Assembly: GCA_023251555.1 (NCBI GenBank)
Contig: JAHEYN010000009.1
Coordinates: forward strand, 1-64,000
Length of the DNA stretch: 64,000 bases
Direction of reading: 5' to 3'
Source: Bacteroidota bacterium
Lineage (GTDB): Bacteria; Bacteroidota; Bacteroidia; AKYH767-A; JAHEYN01
A program made the translations under genes and the position numbers. The notes below the pieces were generated by a model. That model had not been told where the DNA came from, did not search any database, and worked only from the letters and a program-made list of their open reading frames with translations. Positions 33,412 to 42,378 of this stretch are shown here, piece by piece (the first letter of the stretch is position 1; each line of letters begins with the position of its first letter).

Positions 33412-33580
33412 GGTGTTTTAATTTTTTTTTGAAGCGTTTGCCTGTCCGTTAAAAGCGATGTCATGTCGTGTCTGTTGTCGTAAAAAATGTTTGTTCAAAG
33501 CCGTTCACTTCAAGGTTAGCAGTGTCCCAAAATGCTTGCAGCTAACAATTAATTATCGGCTACAAATATAACCCATAATA

Positions 33581-33635
33581 GCGTATATCAAGCACCTGTT
33601 GTGGAGTATCACGCAATATAGAGGTGGATATACGC
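33581..33635. repeat. inverted repeat GCGTATATC/GATATACGC
   Basis: Nine-base perfect arms at 33581-33589 and 33627-33635 separated by 37 bases, between the island flank and the DUF5777 gene. It could be a remnant end of a mobile element or an RNA structure at the end of the DUF5777 transcript. No T-run is present. Confidence 0.4.
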
Positions 33636-33698
33636 AGGCTTAGATATCAAGCTTGCCGAGGGGGACTTTGGATGTTACTTAGAAGCCGGGCGGGTATA

Positions 33699-34604
33699 TC
33701 ACCTTAGCAAAAAACCTCTTGAAATATTAAAGCTGAACCTGAAACCACCGTCCAGCCATGAGTCTGTAGTGCTGGTGATGAAATCACTCTCCGCAAGCCC
33801 CGCAGAATTCGAGAACATGATGCTGAAAACATGCCCCCCTGTCTCCACTTCCCATCCCAGGCCAAGAGGAGGAGAATATAAAGTTGTTGTGTTGTTTTTC
33901 CGGAAGGCAGAGAATGCATGGAAATAATCAAAAATGATTGCAGAACGCCTGCTCAGCTTGAATCTTCCCCCTGCTCCCAATGCAAATAGCGTATTTTCAT
34001 CCCCGGGATCTTTTACAAAATTGCGGTGTACCACTGTAGGGAGCAGTTCCAGCGAAATACCGGGAGAAAATTTTCTTGCAATGATTGCCTGGTGAACGTA
34101 TGTCATCCTGTGGGCAAATGCATTGTACGGGCTGTAAAGTGCGGCATCGTAATTTCCGTCAATGTCTTTCTCGGGCGTAAAGGTCATATCCGAATACCAG
34201 GTAAGCGATACCGGCATGTGGTTGTCCGGAGTTTGCTGTAAAACCCGGTACTTCACAAGCGCCTGAATGTTTTCTTTCCTTTTACACCTTGCTATCCCGA
34301 GCGTGAGCTTGTCATTAATGCCATATTCAAAAGCCAGGCGTATGTCCGATGAAACATCAAAACCATAAAGGGTGTGCGCTCCGTTTCCCATGATCCCGAA
34401 ACGATGGCTGATGCGGAAGTCGAGGGTCTTTGCTTTGACCGTTTCGACCGACTGCGCATTGATGATGCGCGTGGTCTTGAAAGTAGCCCTGGTTTTTTCA
34501 TGCTTCGCAGAATCCCCCTGCGCAAGAAGACTTTTCCAGTCCTCCTCCTGGGCAGACGCGGAAAGGAATACAAACAGCAGAAGAGAAGCGAGTATGTTTT
34601 TCAT
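33699..34604 (-). CDS. DUF5777-family outer-membrane beta-barrel protein
   Basis: A 301-residue protein with a signal peptide (NILASLLLFVFLSASAQ) and then alternating strands typical of an outer-membrane barrel. The block TFKTTRIINAQSVETVKAKTLDFRISHRFG is the hallmark I associate with the DUF5777 family of Bacteroidota. The protein ends in an aromatic-rich strand, FRFSFNISRGFLLR. Related proteins often sit beside lipid-binding YceI or cytochrome-like proteins, none of which is here. The function is unknown. It marks the return to normal base composition right of the island. Confidence 0.8.
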   Translation of the reverse strand: MKNILASLLLFVFLSASAQEEDWKSLLAQGDSAKHEKTRATFKTTRIINAQSVETVKAKTLDFRISHRFGIMGNGAHTLYGFDVSSDIRLAFEYGINDKLTLGIARCKRKENIQALVKYRVLQQTPDNHMPVSLTWYSDMTFTPEKDIDGNYDAALYSPYNAFAHRMTYVHQAIIARKFSPGISLELLPTVVHRNFVKDPGDENTLFALGAGGRFKLSRRSAIIFDYFHAFSAFRKNNTTTLYSPPLGLGWEVETGGHVFSIMFSNSAGLAESDFITSTTDSWLDGGFRFSFNISRGFLLR

Positions 34605-34791
34605 GGGGAAGGGTGTGATGATTTCTTTTTATGAGATACTGCCGCAATTAATTATAGTTCTTATAAGTCGCTGCTAAATTACGCAACTCCCCGGGATTAT
34701 ATGTTGAAGCTACTGCAAATAAGGCAGATCCTCTCTCTTCTAACCCCACCCGCTTCCAATGCCTTCTTCCCCGCATATTTTAAAAATATAT

Positions 34792-34799
34792 TACCTTTG
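34792..34799 (+). promoter_or_regulatory. candidate -7 box for the DUF1844-coiled-coil pair
   Basis: TACCTTTG matches TAnnTTTG and lies 22 bases before the ATG at 34822. The -33 region is AT-rich without a clear TTG. Confidence 0.4.
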
Positions 34800-34821
34800 G
34801 CAGGATTGGAAATTAATGTTA

Positions 34822-35091
34822 ATGGATAAACACGATCAGCTATTTATTCAGCTCTTATATATTTTTCAGCAATCGGCCATGCAATCCATGGGAAAGATAA
34901 AAAATCCGTTAACGGATAAGGTCGAACGAAATCTTGACCAGGCGCAGAACAGCATAGATTTACTCGAGATGTTAAAAGAAAAAACCAGAAATAATATTCC
35001 CCCCGAGGCATCGAAGATCCTCGATGGCTTTCTGATGGAACTCCGGCTTAACTACATTGATGAGGTGAACAAAAAACAGGTACCCTCTTAA
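34822..35091 (+). CDS. DUF1844 family protein
   Basis: A protein of about 89 residues matching DUF1844. Hallmarks are FIQLLYIFQQSAMQSMGKIKNP, the QAQNSIDLLEMLKEKT block, and the ending FLMELRLNYIDE. It is all helical and cytoplasmic by composition. No function is established for the family. The chosen ATG is 34822; ATG 34816 adds two residues, and a start at 34759 is unlikely because it would lie upstream of the -7 box. It is followed 18 bases later by a membrane-anchored coiled-coil gene, probably in the same transcript. Confidence 0.85.
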   Translation: MDKHDQLFIQLLYIFQQSAMQSMGKIKNPLTDKVERNLDQAQNSIDLLEMLKEKTRNNIPPEASKILDGFLMELRLNYIDEVNKKQVPS

Positions 35092-35109
35092 TCATTAAAC
35101 CACGCATCC

Positions 35110-36054
35110 ATGGAAAACGAAAAAAACACAAATAACATTGCTCCCGAGCAACCGGAGGAGCAAAAAGGCATGAACAGAAAACCCCTCGTACTGGTAGTGG
35201 TTATAATGCTCCTGCTTACCAACGCATTCCTTTTGTGGCAATTTTTTACTACCCGCACGGAGAATGCCACACTCACCGCCCAGAAACAAGAACTGAAAAC
35301 ATCTCTTGATTCCGTATCTGCCGAATATAACCAGGTTAAAACAGAACTCGCCAGGATACAGCAGGAAAACAGCGGTCTCCAGAGCAAGCTGGCTGATGCC
35401 GATGCGCAGTTACAGACACAGTCTGCAAAAATTGAACTGCTCATACGTGAAAAAGCCAGTGTTGATGCCATCAGGGCAGAGGTGGGAAGGCTGAGAAATA
35501 TGAAGAACGAATATGAATCACGGATCTCAGAACTGGAAGCTGCCAATGTAGCGCTCACCAGCAAGAACAAACAACTGGACTCCACCCTCGTGGAAGCTTC
35601 CGTGAAGAATAAGAACCTGCAAACCGAAAACTCTGCCCTTGCCAACAAAGTTGCCATCGGCTCTGTCATGAAAGCAAAAGACGTGAGCGCGGCAGCGGTG
35701 AAGTTTAAATCCAGCGGGAAAGAAGTTGACGTGAAAAAAGCGAAGGATGTTCAAAAACTCAGGGTGTGTATGACTATCCTTGAAAACAAGGTAGTGAACC
35801 GCGGGGCAATGGATATCTATCTCCGCATACTGGGCCCCGATAATTCCGTGCTCTCTACTTCTACCCCGACCTTCATGTTCAACGGGCAGTACATGCCTTA
35901 TACCACCAAGCAGGAAATTGAATATGAAAACCAGGATAAAGATATCTGTGTATACTGGGGCGATAAGCAGACTCCCTATGCCAAAGGCAAATACACTGTT
36001 GAAGTGTATGCCGGAGGGAATTTAATAGGAAAGGGAGACCTCGACCTGAAATAA
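35110..36054 (+). CDS. membrane-anchored coiled-coil protein with C-terminal beta domain
   Basis: A 314-residue protein of three parts: a polar N-terminus of about 30 residues, one membrane helix (about 32-53, VLVVVIMLLLTNAFLLWQFF), a coiled coil of about 140 residues with repeated LxxxN/QLxxxL spacing, and a C-terminal domain of about 110 residues predicted to be strand-rich (KLRVCMTILENKVVNRGAMDIYLRILGPDN...). The topology puts the coiled coil and beta domain in the periplasm. I do not recognise the family beyond its frequent occurrence in Bacteroidota. It is convergent with the next gene, with only six bases between the stop codons. Confidence 0.75.
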   Translation: MENEKNTNNIAPEQPEEQKGMNRKPLVLVVVIMLLLTNAFLLWQFFTTRTENATLTAQKQELKTSLDSVSAEYNQVKTELARIQQENSGLQSKLADADAQLQTQSAKIELLIREKASVDAIRAEVGRLRNMKNEYESRISELEAANVALTSKNKQLDSTLVEASVKNKNLQTENSALANKVAIGSVMKAKDVSAAAVKFKSSGKEVDVKKAKDVQKLRVCMTILENKVVNRGAMDIYLRILGPDNSVLSTSTPTFMFNGQYMPYTTKQEIEYENQDKDICVYWGDKQTPYAKGKYTVEVYAGGNLIGKGDLDLK

Positions 36055-36060
36055 CCTGTT

Positions 36061-39000
36061 TCAGAAAAATGCCCTCGCCTGCACGCCTCCTGTGTGAATA
36101 GCCGGGATGGAGGCAGGTTTTCGGCCTTCGTAATTGAAATTAAGTTGCATGTTTTTCCCGATGGTTCTCTGGAAAGAAATATTCCAGGTGATGTTCTCCC
36201 CGTTTTTAAGCCCCTCAAGCATTTCGTACGACAGGGCAGTATTTTCTGCAGCATTGTAACCGAAACGTATATATCCCATTTTTAAGATGACGGAACCTTG
36301 TTTCAGGTGGTTGTATTTGATTTCCCCTCCCACCTTGCTTTGTATGGCTCTCTCTCCCGCATCTCCGTCCGTATTCCTTTTATAACTGTATTTGTAACTC
36401 ACGCTTGCCCTGAATGATACATTGGGCTGAAAGATAAACCGGGGCTCCGTTTCTTCATAGAGGATATGGTAATTTCTTGATGTGAACTCCGAACGGTTGG
36501 TCTTAATGCCCGTCTTATAAGAAGAATTCAGCCCGAATTTCCGCGTAATGTTCCAGCGAATATTTCCCCCTTTTTCTTTTACCTCCCTTGACTCAAAACC
36601 ATTGGTGAGCAGCAGTTTGTTTTTGTTGTCCAGAACATTAATGTCCATACCCCAGAGCGAACCTGTCCGGTTGAAATAAAAAATATCCTGCAGGGAGCTG
36701 TTCCCCGAAACCAGGCCTGAATCGGAGATCTCCGTTTGCAGAGGATTCATCGCAAGGAGAAATTTTTCTCCCTGTGTCTTCCGGTCCATCCTGGCCAAAA
36801 GCTGATTGGAAAACCTTGATATGAATTTCCCAAACCCGGAAGGAGACTGCAGGTATGCTGCAGGAGAAAACGACAGAACCTCGTTGAACTGGTTGGAATG
36901 GGTTTTCACATATTCATTCGTAGGAACAAAAATCTTCATGTAATTGGCAGAGTCTTTAAAGGAAGCCACTTCAAATTCGCTGAGCTCTTTAATCCCGTTT
37001 TTGTTGTAATCATTCCACTGGTAATACCCCGTACCGTTGGCTACGGATATAAAAGCATACTCCTTTTTCAATTCCTGGCCCGTGCCTATTTCATAGAAGG
37101 TGCTGGAAGTAATCGCTCCCTTGAGCAGTAACAGGTTGTATTCAATCCTGTTAAGCAGGGTCGTGGACGGCTTTTGGGAGGTGACATGAGAATCCTGTAC
37201 ATAAAGTTTCCTGTATGTTGAGTTTACCGCCAGCCTGTTGCCAGGATTCCTGTTCAGCTCGAGCATGACCCCGGTGTTTTCCGCACGGGTGGCAAGGCTG
37301 AAATCATTATCACGGATACCGTTATCCCTGCGCTGCGAGTGGTAAACCCTGTACCTGTTTTTCGTGGAGTCCGGATTTGCCGCATATAACTCCCATTCGT
37401 TAAAACTGAAACTGGACCCAAGCAGCGTGTCCTTTATCATCCTGTTGTTCTCCTGCATTTCCCTCACGCCTGCCTTTACATACCTGAATGTTTTTGAGAG
37501 TTCTGCATTGTGCCTGAGATAAGCGGCCTGCCCCATTTCCCCTTTATTCCTGAGAAGGCTGGCATCTGACTGAAACCGTATGGCCTTCCATGCCCACCGG
37601 GAATTTAATGATTGCATATAACCTGTATAAGCTGAACCATTTAAAAACCCTTTGAGATGGTACCCCGTTTCCCCGTATTTTGTATGGCCGATACCAACAT
37701 CTACTCCCCCCAGGTGTTCGTCCGAATGTGTTTTGATGTTCACGGTGTTCCAGTCCCTTTCAAACTCCACGCTGCGGTAACGCTCCAGAGGCTTGAACTG
37801 CTGCCCCGCATATTCATAATTGACGGCCGAATTGATTTTCCAGGAGGAGTCGGACGTACTTAAGGGTACGACCTTAAAAACATTCATGCGCAGGGCATAC
37901 CCTTTGTCATTGGCTTTATCCCTGACAGCAAAAGTGTTTATGTCATTGTTGCTGAGCGCTCCTTCAACCGACATGCCCGTGTTTTTCCCAAAAGCATATT
38001 CAACAGCCGTTGTCAGCATTTGCTGTTTTTTAGGGGTGACAAGCAGCACTACAGGCTCATAAGAGCCCTGGCAAAGCCCGTTTACCGGGGGAATAAAGCG
38101 ATACACTTTCCCGTTTGCTGCCGTATTCACCGGAATATAGTTCCCGTTTCCCTGCCCCACAAGAGAGAATCCGAGCCGGAAATGGGCACTGTCGGCATTG
38201 CTGGTATAAAAATAATAAGCATCGTGCAGTACTCCGTCACAGGAGGTATATGACGAATCTGTTTTCCCGTATAAAATCTGGTCCGGGCTATAGGCAACGC
38301 TGTCAATGTTCGGGATCACGGCTTCATTGATGTTGTCGCCTATGCTTTTGAGAAAAACTTTGTTGCTGTCCGTCAGCTCCTGGTGCACAGGCTGGTTCTT
38401 GCTGTCCTGCTCGGAAAAGAAATTCACTTTGACTTTCAGATTATTTTTCCTGTACTCATCGTTGAAATAATAAAGCGACCGCACATAATTTTTGTCGGAA
38501 TACTGGAACTCCGCAACAATACGGGAATCTTTCGTAATCAGGTGTTTGGGGGTGAAAGTCACCTCGGCAGTGTTATAATCAATAATGTAATCATTGTCCT
38601 GCCCCCTTGATAAGAGTTGCCCGTCCACATATATTTTTTCCGAACCGGATAGCACCACGATAAACATTTCCTGGCCGCTGCCCTGCAGGCGGTAGGGGCC
38701 CTGATTCCCTTCGGCTCCCGGTATCTGGTTGCGGGCAAAACGGCCCTTTGAAACGGCGGCACTGGCAGTTATGTTCATCATGTCTTTGGGTTTCCCTTTC
38801 TGGTCGTACCCCGTTGCAAATGAACCGGAGAAACTGCCCCCCTGTGATTTTTTGTAAAAATTCATGAAGTAACTGTCAGGTCTTTTCAGCTCAAAATCCC
38901 CGGCAAGCAGCCGGTTATTCGCATTGGAGAACTGTATAAAAACTTTGTCGAACTCCTGTAACTGCTGGGTATTGCCTTCGGGCTGCACAGGGATCTTGTC

Positions 39001-39579
39001 GTCTGTGATAGCAGCCAGCACATCCACATTATCCGAAATCTTGCCCGCAAGCTGCAGGTTGAGGCTGGAATTTAAAACTACGTCCTGGTTGTTGCCGAAA
39101 GACACTCCCCGTGAAATGCTTCCGTTTTTTTTTAATCCCTCATAATGAAAAAAATCTCCGGTGTTTTTTCCGGTGGAGTAATCAAATAAGAAAGGATTAA
39201 GAATTCCTGACGCATCCTGTTCAATTTTTCTTATGTCTTTATCCCTGAAAGTGTTTTCAAAAAAATAAGGAAAAACACGGTAGCCTGCCAGCAGGCTGTC
39301 GCCCGCCCGGAAGCCGGCCGGCATTTTCTTCCACGAAAGCTGCGCCCGGGAATAGTTGAGTGAGTACGCTGAAGAATCAGGGAAAACATTAGCGGGCAGA
39401 ACAATAAAAAAGGATCCCGGGATAATTGACAGCGTGTCTATTTGTATGGTATCTGCCGATGGAAAAATATAATGCCTGCGTAAGTTGCTGAGTGTTTGTG
39501 CAGGAGCCTCCGGGAAAAAAAGCAGGCAGCTATATATGAACAATGCCGCAAAGGGCTTCAGGTATGATGTTTTTACCAT
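36061..39579 (-). CDS. large outer-membrane beta-barrel-like protein with SprA-like module
   Basis: A protein of about 1,172 residues starting at the ATG at 39579, which gives a clean signal peptide (FAALFIYSCLLFFPEAPAQ). The body is strand-rich with aromatic ends. The middle contains NQGPYRLQGSGQEMFIVVLSGSEKIYVDG followed by LLSRGQDNDYIIDYNTAEVTF. This layout, a decorated DNDYxIDYxxxxVxF turn, resembles a module within SprA (DYTVDYTSGKVKI), so the two may share ancestry. An outer-membrane location is inferred. The longer frame to 39723 adds an unlikely leader. Its function is unknown. It is divergent from exonuclease III. Confidence 0.72.
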   Translation of the reverse strand: MVKTSYLKPFAALFIYSCLLFFPEAPAQTLSNLRRHYIFPSADTIQIDTLSIIPGSFFIVLPANVFPDSSAYSLNYSRAQLSWKKMPAGFRAGDSLLAGYRVFPYFFENTFRDKDIRKIEQDASGILNPFLFDYSTGKNTGDFFHYEGLKKNGSISRGVSFGNNQDVVLNSSLNLQLAGKISDNVDVLAAITDDKIPVQPEGNTQQLQEFDKVFIQFSNANNRLLAGDFELKRPDSYFMNFYKKSQGGSFSGSFATGYDQKGKPKDMMNITASAAVSKGRFARNQIPGAEGNQGPYRLQGSGQEMFIVVLSGSEKIYVDGQLLSRGQDNDYIIDYNTAEVTFTPKHLITKDSRIVAEFQYSDKNYVRSLYYFNDEYRKNNLKVKVNFFSEQDSKNQPVHQELTDSNKVFLKSIGDNINEAVIPNIDSVAYSPDQILYGKTDSSYTSCDGVLHDAYYFYTSNADSAHFRLGFSLVGQGNGNYIPVNTAANGKVYRFIPPVNGLCQGSYEPVVLLVTPKKQQMLTTAVEYAFGKNTGMSVEGALSNNDINTFAVRDKANDKGYALRMNVFKVVPLSTSDSSWKINSAVNYEYAGQQFKPLERYRSVEFERDWNTVNIKTHSDEHLGGVDVGIGHTKYGETGYHLKGFLNGSAYTGYMQSLNSRWAWKAIRFQSDASLLRNKGEMGQAAYLRHNAELSKTFRYVKAGVREMQENNRMIKDTLLGSSFSFNEWELYAANPDSTKNRYRVYHSQRRDNGIRDNDFSLATRAENTGVMLELNRNPGNRLAVNSTYRKLYVQDSHVTSQKPSTTLLNRIEYNLLLLKGAITSSTFYEIGTGQELKKEYAFISVANGTGYYQWNDYNKNGIKELSEFEVASFKDSANYMKIFVPTNEYVKTHSNQFNEVLSFSPAAYLQSPSGFGKFISRFSNQLLARMDRKTQGEKFLLAMNPLQTEISDSGLVSGNSSLQDIFYFNRTGSLWGMDINVLDNKNKLLLTNGFESREVKEKGGNIRWNITRKFGLNSSYKTGIKTNRSEFTSRNYHILYEETEPRFIFQPNVSFRASVSYKYSYKRNTDGDAGERAIQSKVGGEIKYNHLKQGSVILKMGYIRFGYNAAENTALSYEMLEGLKNGENITWNISFQRTIGKNMQLNFNYEGRKPASIPAIHTGGVQARAFF

Positions 39580-39677
39580 ACTATTGGTACGAAAGTAGGT
39601 AATTTTTATTTTCTTTGCGGAGAAAGAAAAGATGTCTTTCCTGCCCCGGACAAAGCCGGATGGCGCAGGAAATAAAA

Positions 39678-40445
39678 ATGAAAAAAATAATATCATACAA
39701 CGTAAATGGAATCCGCTCTGCATTAAACAAAGGATGGATGGCCTGGATTAAAGCTGCTGATCCCGATATCATTTGCCTGCAGGAAATTAAAGCTCATCCT
39801 GAACAATTGGACCTTTCGGTTTTTGAATCTGCCGGGTATCATCATTATTGGTATCCTGCCGTTAAAAAGGGATATAGCGGAGTTGCTATTCTCACCAAAC
39901 AAAAACCTGACAAGGTGATTTATGGGTGCGGAATTGACAGGTACGACCATGAGGGACGCTTCCTGAGAGCTGATTACGGGGATCTCTCTGTGGTGAGTGT
40001 TTACATGCCTTCCGGAACCAGCGGGGAGGAACGGCAGTCATTTAAGATGCAGTTTCTATCTGATTTCCAGGCATATATCAATGAACTCAAAAAGCCAAGG
40101 CCCGGCCTGGTGATAGCGGGGGATTATAACATCTGCCACCGCCCGGCTGATATTCATGACCCTGTAAGGAATGCAAATTCTTCCGGCTTTTTGCCCGAGG
40201 AACGGAAATGGATAGACCAGTTCATCAATAGCGGATTTATTGATTCTTTCAGGCATTTTAATAATGAACCTCACCAGTACACCTGGTGGAGTTTCCGCGC
40301 TAACTCAAGAGCTAAAAACCTTGGATGGAGAATTGATTACCAGATGGTCAGCCTGCCCCTGAAAGACCGGCTCAGAAGAGCTCTTATTTTGCCGCAGGCA
40401 ACCCACTCCGATCACTGCCCGACTTTTATCGAGATTGACTACTGA
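39678..40445 (+). CDS. xth: exodeoxyribonuclease III (AP endonuclease)
   Basis: A 255-residue ExoIII-family enzyme that cuts DNA at abasic sites and removes 3'-blocking groups in base excision repair. Motifs in order are SYNVNGIRSA, the metal-binding QEIK, GDYNICHRPADIHDP, WRIDYQM, and the C-terminal SDHCPTF. The start is the ATG at 39678 because the family begins MKKIISYNVNGIR; the longer frame from 39615 is not conserved. Divergent from the large outer-membrane protein gene. Confidence 0.96.
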   Translation: MKKIISYNVNGIRSALNKGWMAWIKAADPDIICLQEIKAHPEQLDLSVFESAGYHHYWYPAVKKGYSGVAILTKQKPDKVIYGCGIDRYDHEGRFLRADYGDLSVVSVYMPSGTSGEERQSFKMQFLSDFQAYINELKKPRPGLVIAGDYNICHRPADIHDPVRNANSSGFLPEERKWIDQFINSGFIDSFRHFNNEPHQYTWWSFRANSRAKNLGWRIDYQMVSLPLKDRLRRALILPQATHSDHCPTFIEIDY

Positions 40446-40488
40446 AAAACCCCTTGCATAGGCGGTTTCCCGATTTTTCCCGCCCGGA

Positions 40489-40517
40489 TTGCATTTTAAT
40501 AAAATATATTATATTTG
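40489..40517 (+). promoter_or_regulatory. promoter of the peptide-binding lipoprotein
   Basis: TTG (40489-40491), an 18-base spacer and TATATTTG (40510-40517). The ATG at 40545 lies 27 bases downstream. This fits the Bacteroidota consensus well. Confidence 0.6.
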
Positions 40518-40544
40518 CACGTTATACCACTCACTATATTTTAT

Positions 40545-42323
40545 ATGAAACACAAAATTCTTTTTTTCCTTCTTCCCGCAGCCTTGTTTTTTGGCTGTTC
40601 GGGCGGGGGTAATAAAAACAAAGACAAAGAAGCTAAAGGCGGGTTGTATTACGGGGGCGTGTTCAGGGTTAACGAGGTAGAGGATTTCCGTAATCTTTAC
40701 CCGCTCAGCGTTACTGAAGTTGTTTCCCAGCGTATCGCAGGCCAGGTTTACGAAGGCCTTTTAAAATTATCACAGAAAGACTTAAGCGTACTGCCCTGCC
40801 TCGCCGAGAAATGGGAAGTGAATGACAGTGCTACTGTCTTTACTTTTCACCTGAGAAAAGGTGTGAAATTTCATGATGATGCATGCTTCCCCAATGGCAA
40901 AGGACGTGAAGTGACTACAAAAGACTTTAAATACTGCTTTAATAAACTCTGTGAGGCGGATCCGAGCAACCAGGGGTTCTGGCTCTTTAAAAACCGTGTT
41001 GTCGGGGCAGATGAATATTATGAGTCAACTGTTCAGAAGAAACCGCTCCCTGAAGGAGTTTCGGGAGTGAAAGCGATTGACGACTATACCCTGCAAATCA
41101 ACCTGCTTTACCCTTTTGCAGGCTTTACCAATATCCTCAGCCATCCTTTTACATGGGTTTTTCCACATGAAGCAGTTGAAAAATACGGCCTTGACATGCG
41201 TGTTAAATGCGTGGGAACAGGCCCCTTCAGGGTGAAAGAAATAAAGGAGGGAGATGCTGTAATCCTTACACGCAACGAAGAGTACTGGGATGTTGACGAG
41301 CACGGCAACCAGCTCCCATACCTTGATGCTATCAAAGTAACTTTTATCAAGGAAAAGAAATCGGAACTTCTTGAGTTCAAGAAAGGGAACCTTGATATGA
41401 TTTACCAGCTCCCGGTTGAAATGATAGGCGAAGTAATGGGCTCGCTTGAAGACGCAAAGAGCGACTACGCTCATTTCCAGTTCCAGATTACTCCCGCAAT
41501 GATTATACAGTATTATGGCTTCCAGCACCAGGGAGATGTGTTTAAGAATAAGCTGGTAAGGCAGGCATTTAATTTTGCTATTAACCGCCAGAAAATTGTT
41601 GATTATACCCTTCAGGGAGAAGGAATCCCTGCCACCCACGGCATTGTCCCCCCATCTTTTAAAGATTATGATGTGGAAGGCGTAAAAGGGTATGATTACA
41701 ATCCTGATAAAGCCAAGAAACTTCTTGCACAGGCCGGGTTCCCCAACGGGAAAGGGTTTCCTTCAATAAAACTGCAGCTTAACAGCGGGGGATCCAAAAA
41801 CACACAGATCGCAGAGGTAATTACTGCGATGCTTAAAGATAATCTTAATATCAAAGTGGATATGGATGTGATGCCCTTTGCCCAGCATCTTGAAAATCTT
41901 GAAACCGGAAAAGCCACTTTCTGGCGCACAGGATGGGTAGCTGATTATCCTGACCCTGAAAACTTCCTTGTGCTCCTTTACGGGCCTCTTGTGCCACCTA
42001 ATCTTACCGATAAATCATACGTTAACTCCGTACGCTATAAAAATCCGAAATACGATGCTTTATTTGAATCGGCACGTAAAGAGAAGGATATTAAAAAACG
42101 GCTGGAACTCTATAAGCAGTGCGATCAGGTCGCTATGGATGACGCTGCCGTGATGCCAATCTATTATGAAGAAAACTACAGGCTCCTACAGGAAAATGTC
42201 AAAAATTTTGACGCCAATGCTATGGAATACAGGGATTTTAAATCAGTCTATATGATTCCTGCCGATAAGATGCCTAAAGCAAAAACCCCTTCTGAATCCA
42301 AAAAAGAAGCAGCCAAAGACTGA
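40545..42323 (+). CDS. oligopeptide ABC transporter substrate-binding lipoprotein (SBP family 5)
   Basis: A 592-residue lipoprotein with signal and lipobox LPAALFFGC (Cys18). The mature part is an extracytoplasmic solute-binding protein of family 5 (OppA/DppA type): PLSVTEVVSQRIAGQVYEGLLKLS, WEVNDSATVFTFHLRKGVKFHDDACF, the CVGTGPFRVKE turn, VRQAFNFAINRQKIVDYTLQG, and WVADYPDPENFL. Permease and ATPase genes are not adjacent, which is common when the transporter genes lie elsewhere. The TTG upstream at 40515 is part of the promoter box, not a start. A good terminator follows at 42348-42378. Confidence 0.93.
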   Translation: MKHKILFFLLPAALFFGCSGGGNKNKDKEAKGGLYYGGVFRVNEVEDFRNLYPLSVTEVVSQRIAGQVYEGLLKLSQKDLSVLPCLAEKWEVNDSATVFTFHLRKGVKFHDDACFPNGKGREVTTKDFKYCFNKLCEADPSNQGFWLFKNRVVGADEYYESTVQKKPLPEGVSGVKAIDDYTLQINLLYPFAGFTNILSHPFTWVFPHEAVEKYGLDMRVKCVGTGPFRVKEIKEGDAVILTRNEEYWDVDEHGNQLPYLDAIKVTFIKEKKSELLEFKKGNLDMIYQLPVEMIGEVMGSLEDAKSDYAHFQFQITPAMIIQYYGFQHQGDVFKNKLVRQAFNFAINRQKIVDYTLQGEGIPATHGIVPPSFKDYDVEGVKGYDYNPDKAKKLLAQAGFPNGKGFPSIKLQLNSGGSKNTQIAEVITAMLKDNLNIKVDMDVMPFAQHLENLETGKATFWRTGWVADYPDPENFLVLLYGPLVPPNLTDKSYVNSVRYKNPKYDALFESARKEKDIKKRLELYKQCDQVAMDDAAVMPIYYEENYRLLQENVKNFDANAMEYRDFKSVYMIPADKMPKAKTPSESKKEAAKD

Positions 42324-42347
42324 TAGTTATTTGCGGCTGTTTCCGGT

Positions 42348-42378
42348 AAAAGCACTCCTTTAAGGGGTGCTTTTATTT
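42348..42378 (+). terminator. Rho-independent terminator after the peptide-binding gene
   Basis: Stem AAAAGCACTCC/GGGGTGCTTTT (one G-U pair) with a short loop, followed by ATTTTTT. The stem also overlaps the stop codon of the convergent 42373-43098 gene, so it may serve both transcripts. Confidence 0.8.

Larger units (their letters stand above)
33225..33698. other. gene-free flank of the defence island, rich in repeats
   Basis: No convincing gene is seen. The region holds the conserved-loop hairpin (33306-33370), two further TGTGCGTTGGC copies (33371-33381, 33401-33411), an inverted repeat GTTAGC/GCTAAC (33515-33546) and another, GCGTATATC/GATATACGC (33581-33635). Low-complexity A and T runs fill the rest. 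It has the look of a mosaic recombination junction. Confidence 0.6.

Noticed and set aside
35088..35669. A 193-codon minus-strand frame over the coiled-coil gene
   Set aside because: Low-complexity Ser/Cys/Phe-rich product antisense to a coherent membrane-anchored coiled-coil protein.
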